From the NCBI RefSeq assembly GCF_000016425.1, contig NC_009380.1, forward strand, positions 2,484,144-2,548,143: a stretch of 64,000 nt of DNA. The letters run 5' to 3'. This DNA is from Salinispora tropica CNB-440 (GTDB taxonomy: Bacteria; Actinomycetota; Actinomycetes; Mycobacteriales; Micromonosporaceae). The notes below the pieces were generated by a model. It saw nothing but the letters and a program-made list of their open reading frames with translations, had not been told where the DNA came from and did not search any database. Each line of letters begins with the position of its first letter. The first letter of the stretch is position 1. This document shows positions 62,999 to 64,000 of the stretch, one piece after another. Position numbers and translations under genes: made by a program.

Positions 62999-63919
62999 GT
63001 GACCGCAGTCGATTTTACCGGTTCCGCTCGTCCGGTCGCCGTCCTGGCCAACCCGAGTGCCGGCCGTGGGCGCCATCGTGGACTGCTGCCCACGGTGGTG
63101 CACCGGCTGGCGGCCGGCGGTCACCCGGTACGGGTGCTTGACGCGCGGACTCCGGCACAGGCCCGGGCAGTCTGTCGTGCGGCAGTGGACGACGGCGCGG
63201 CAGCGCTGGTCGCGGTCGGCGGTGACGGCACCGTGCACCTGGCGCTACAGGCGGTGGCGGGTACTCCAGTGCCGTTCGCGGTGGTGCCGGCGGGGACCGG
63301 CAACGACTTCGCCGGTGACACCGGCTTCCCGGCCGACCCCCTCGCCGCGGCCGACGCGATCGCCGCGGCGCTGCGGCACGGCCGCTCCCACCCGATCGAC
63401 CTGGCCCGGGCCACCGCGGCGGACGGCACACAGCGGTGGTACGGGGCGGTGCTCGCGGCCGGCATTGACGCGATCATCAACGAGCGAGCCAACCGGATGC
63501 GGTGGCCTCGTGGCCCCCGCCGCTACGACCTGGCGATCCTGGTGGAGTTGTCCCGGCTGCGGCCCCGCCGCTACACGTTGCGCCTGGACGGGGTGACCTA
63601 CGAGCTGGACGCCGTCCTGGTGGCGGTCGGCAACTGCGCCAGCTACGGCGGTGGCATGCGGATCTGCCCCGCCGCCGACCCGACCGACGGGCTGCTCGAC
63701 GTGGTGGTGGGCGGGCGGTTCAACCGGCGTACGCTGCTGCGGGTGAAGTCCCGCATCTATCCGGGGACGCACGTTGACCACCCGCTGGTGCGCAGCTTCC
63801 AGGCGCGGACGGTGGAGGTGGCCGCCGCGGGCATCACCAGTTACGCCGACGGGGAGCGGGTGGCCGAACTACCGGTGACGATCACCGCGGCCCCGGCAGC
63901 GGTGCGGCTGCTGCGCTGA
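62999..63919 (+). CDS. Diacylglycerol kinase-type lipid kinase (DgkB/YegS family)
   Basis: A 306-aa DAGK-catalytic-domain protein: LANPSAGRGRHRG, the nucleotide motif VGGDGTVH, and GTGNDFAGDTG. The C-terminal beta-sandwich contains GNCASYGGGM and ADPTDGLLDVVV. It phosphorylates diacylglycerol or a related lipid using ATP. Leaderless GTG 62999 gives the conserved N-terminus. Confidence 0.93.
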   Translation: MTAVDFTGSARPVAVLANPSAGRGRHRGLLPTVVHRLAAGGHPVRVLDARTPAQARAVCRAAVDDGAAALVAVGGDGTVHLALQAVAGTPVPFAVVPAGTGNDFAGDTGFPADPLAAADAIAAALRHGRSHPIDLARATAADGTQRWYGAVLAAGIDAIINERANRMRWPRGPRRYDLAILVELSRLRPRRYTLRLDGVTYELDAVLVAVGNCASYGGGMRICPAADPTDGLLDVVVGGRFNRRTLLRVKSRIYPGTHVDHPLVRSFQARTVEVAAAGITSYADGERVAELPVTITAAPAAVRLLR

Positions 63920-63925
63920 CCGCCG

Positions 63926-64000
63926 GTCAGCTCGGCACGGCCAGGTCCAGCACCGCGCCCAGCCCGTTCGGCCGGCCAGCCTCCCCGGGCGGGAGCACCA
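63926..64000 (-). CDS. C-terminal fragment of an unidentified leftward gene
   Basis: On the complement an open frame enters from the right edge and ends at TGA 63928-63926. The 24 visible residues include PGEAGRPNGLGAVLDLAVPS. It is convergent with the lipid-kinase gene, 6 bp apart. Too short to identify; coding status is inferred from the open frame and GC3 pattern. Confidence 0.4.

Overview
The window is high-GC actinobacterial DNA, most likely from Micromonosporaceae and plausibly Salinispora. The supports are strong GC3 bias, frequent GTG starts, many 4-nt ATGA/GTGA overlaps, leaderless promoters, and a Pup-proteasome locus followed by tatA-tatC. About two thirds (1 to ~40.1 kb) is an aromatic polyketide gene cluster whose content matches what is known of lomaiviticin/kinamycin-type diazofluorenes. 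The rest (~41-64 kb) is conserved chromosomal core. No tRNA, rRNA, insertion sequence or CRISPR array was seen.

Layout of the cluster: (a) 1-7.6 kb, polyketide tailoring: 5' end of a ketoreductase, an O-methyltransferase-like protein, three FAD monooxygenases, a two-domain aromatase/cyclase, and a double-ABM oxygenase of the JadG/GilOII/AlpJ ring-opening type. (b) 7.7-15.6 kb, a divergent nitrogen-nitrogen module. Leftward: amidase, glutamine synthetase-like ligase, a DUF3050/heme-oxygenase-like candidate di-iron protein, a 2[4Fe-4S] ferredoxin and a 627-aa protein of no recognised family. Rightward: an adenylosuccinate-lyase-like enzyme and an N-acetyltransferase. (c) 15.7-21.1 kb: ABC exporter, Rieske ferredoxin, two VOC proteins and a secreted peptidase-like hydrolase. 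(d) 21.3-31.7 kb and 37.7-38.5 kb, deoxysugar genes: two glycosyltransferases, a second O-methyltransferase-like protein, a sugar O-methyltransferase, 4-ketoreductase, 3,5-epimerase, 3-ketoreductase, a YdcF-like protein, a sugar aminotransferase, RmlB and RmlA. (e) 31.7-36.8 kb, minimal type II PKS (KS-alpha, CLF, ACP) plus a free acyltransferase, an LnmK-like acyltransferase/decarboxylase and a second ACP, expected to make a propionyl starter. (f) an AraC-type regulator and an MFS exporter.

Expected joint function: LnmK-like enzyme and ACP2 supply propionyl-ACP; KS/CLF/ACP with KR and cyclase build an angucycline; FAD and ABM oxygenases oxidise and contract ring B to a benzofluorene; the N-N module makes a hydrazine equivalent carried on glutamate that becomes the diazo group; two 2-deoxysugars (one O-methylated, one 4-amino) are built and attached. 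Genes not seen here and presumably outside the left edge, or replaced, include a nitrosuccinate-type nitrite source, sugar 2,3-dehydratase, sugar N-methyltransferase, flavin reductase, the remaining cyclase(s) and the dimerising enzyme.

Core region: HAD phosphatase, ABC ATPase/FtsX pair, NarL-type regulator with a degenerate receiver, RecB-like nuclease, M50 protease, tRNA m1A58 methyltransferase, a ferredoxin, then arc/mpa, dop, pup, prcB, prcA, a second rmlB-like gene, pafA, DUF3866, pafB, pafC, tatA, tatC and a diacylglycerol-kinase-type gene. Pup here already ends in Gly-Gly-Glu. Several core genes share a TA(G/C)NNT hexamer 6-9 nt before the start codon, a leaderless arrangement.
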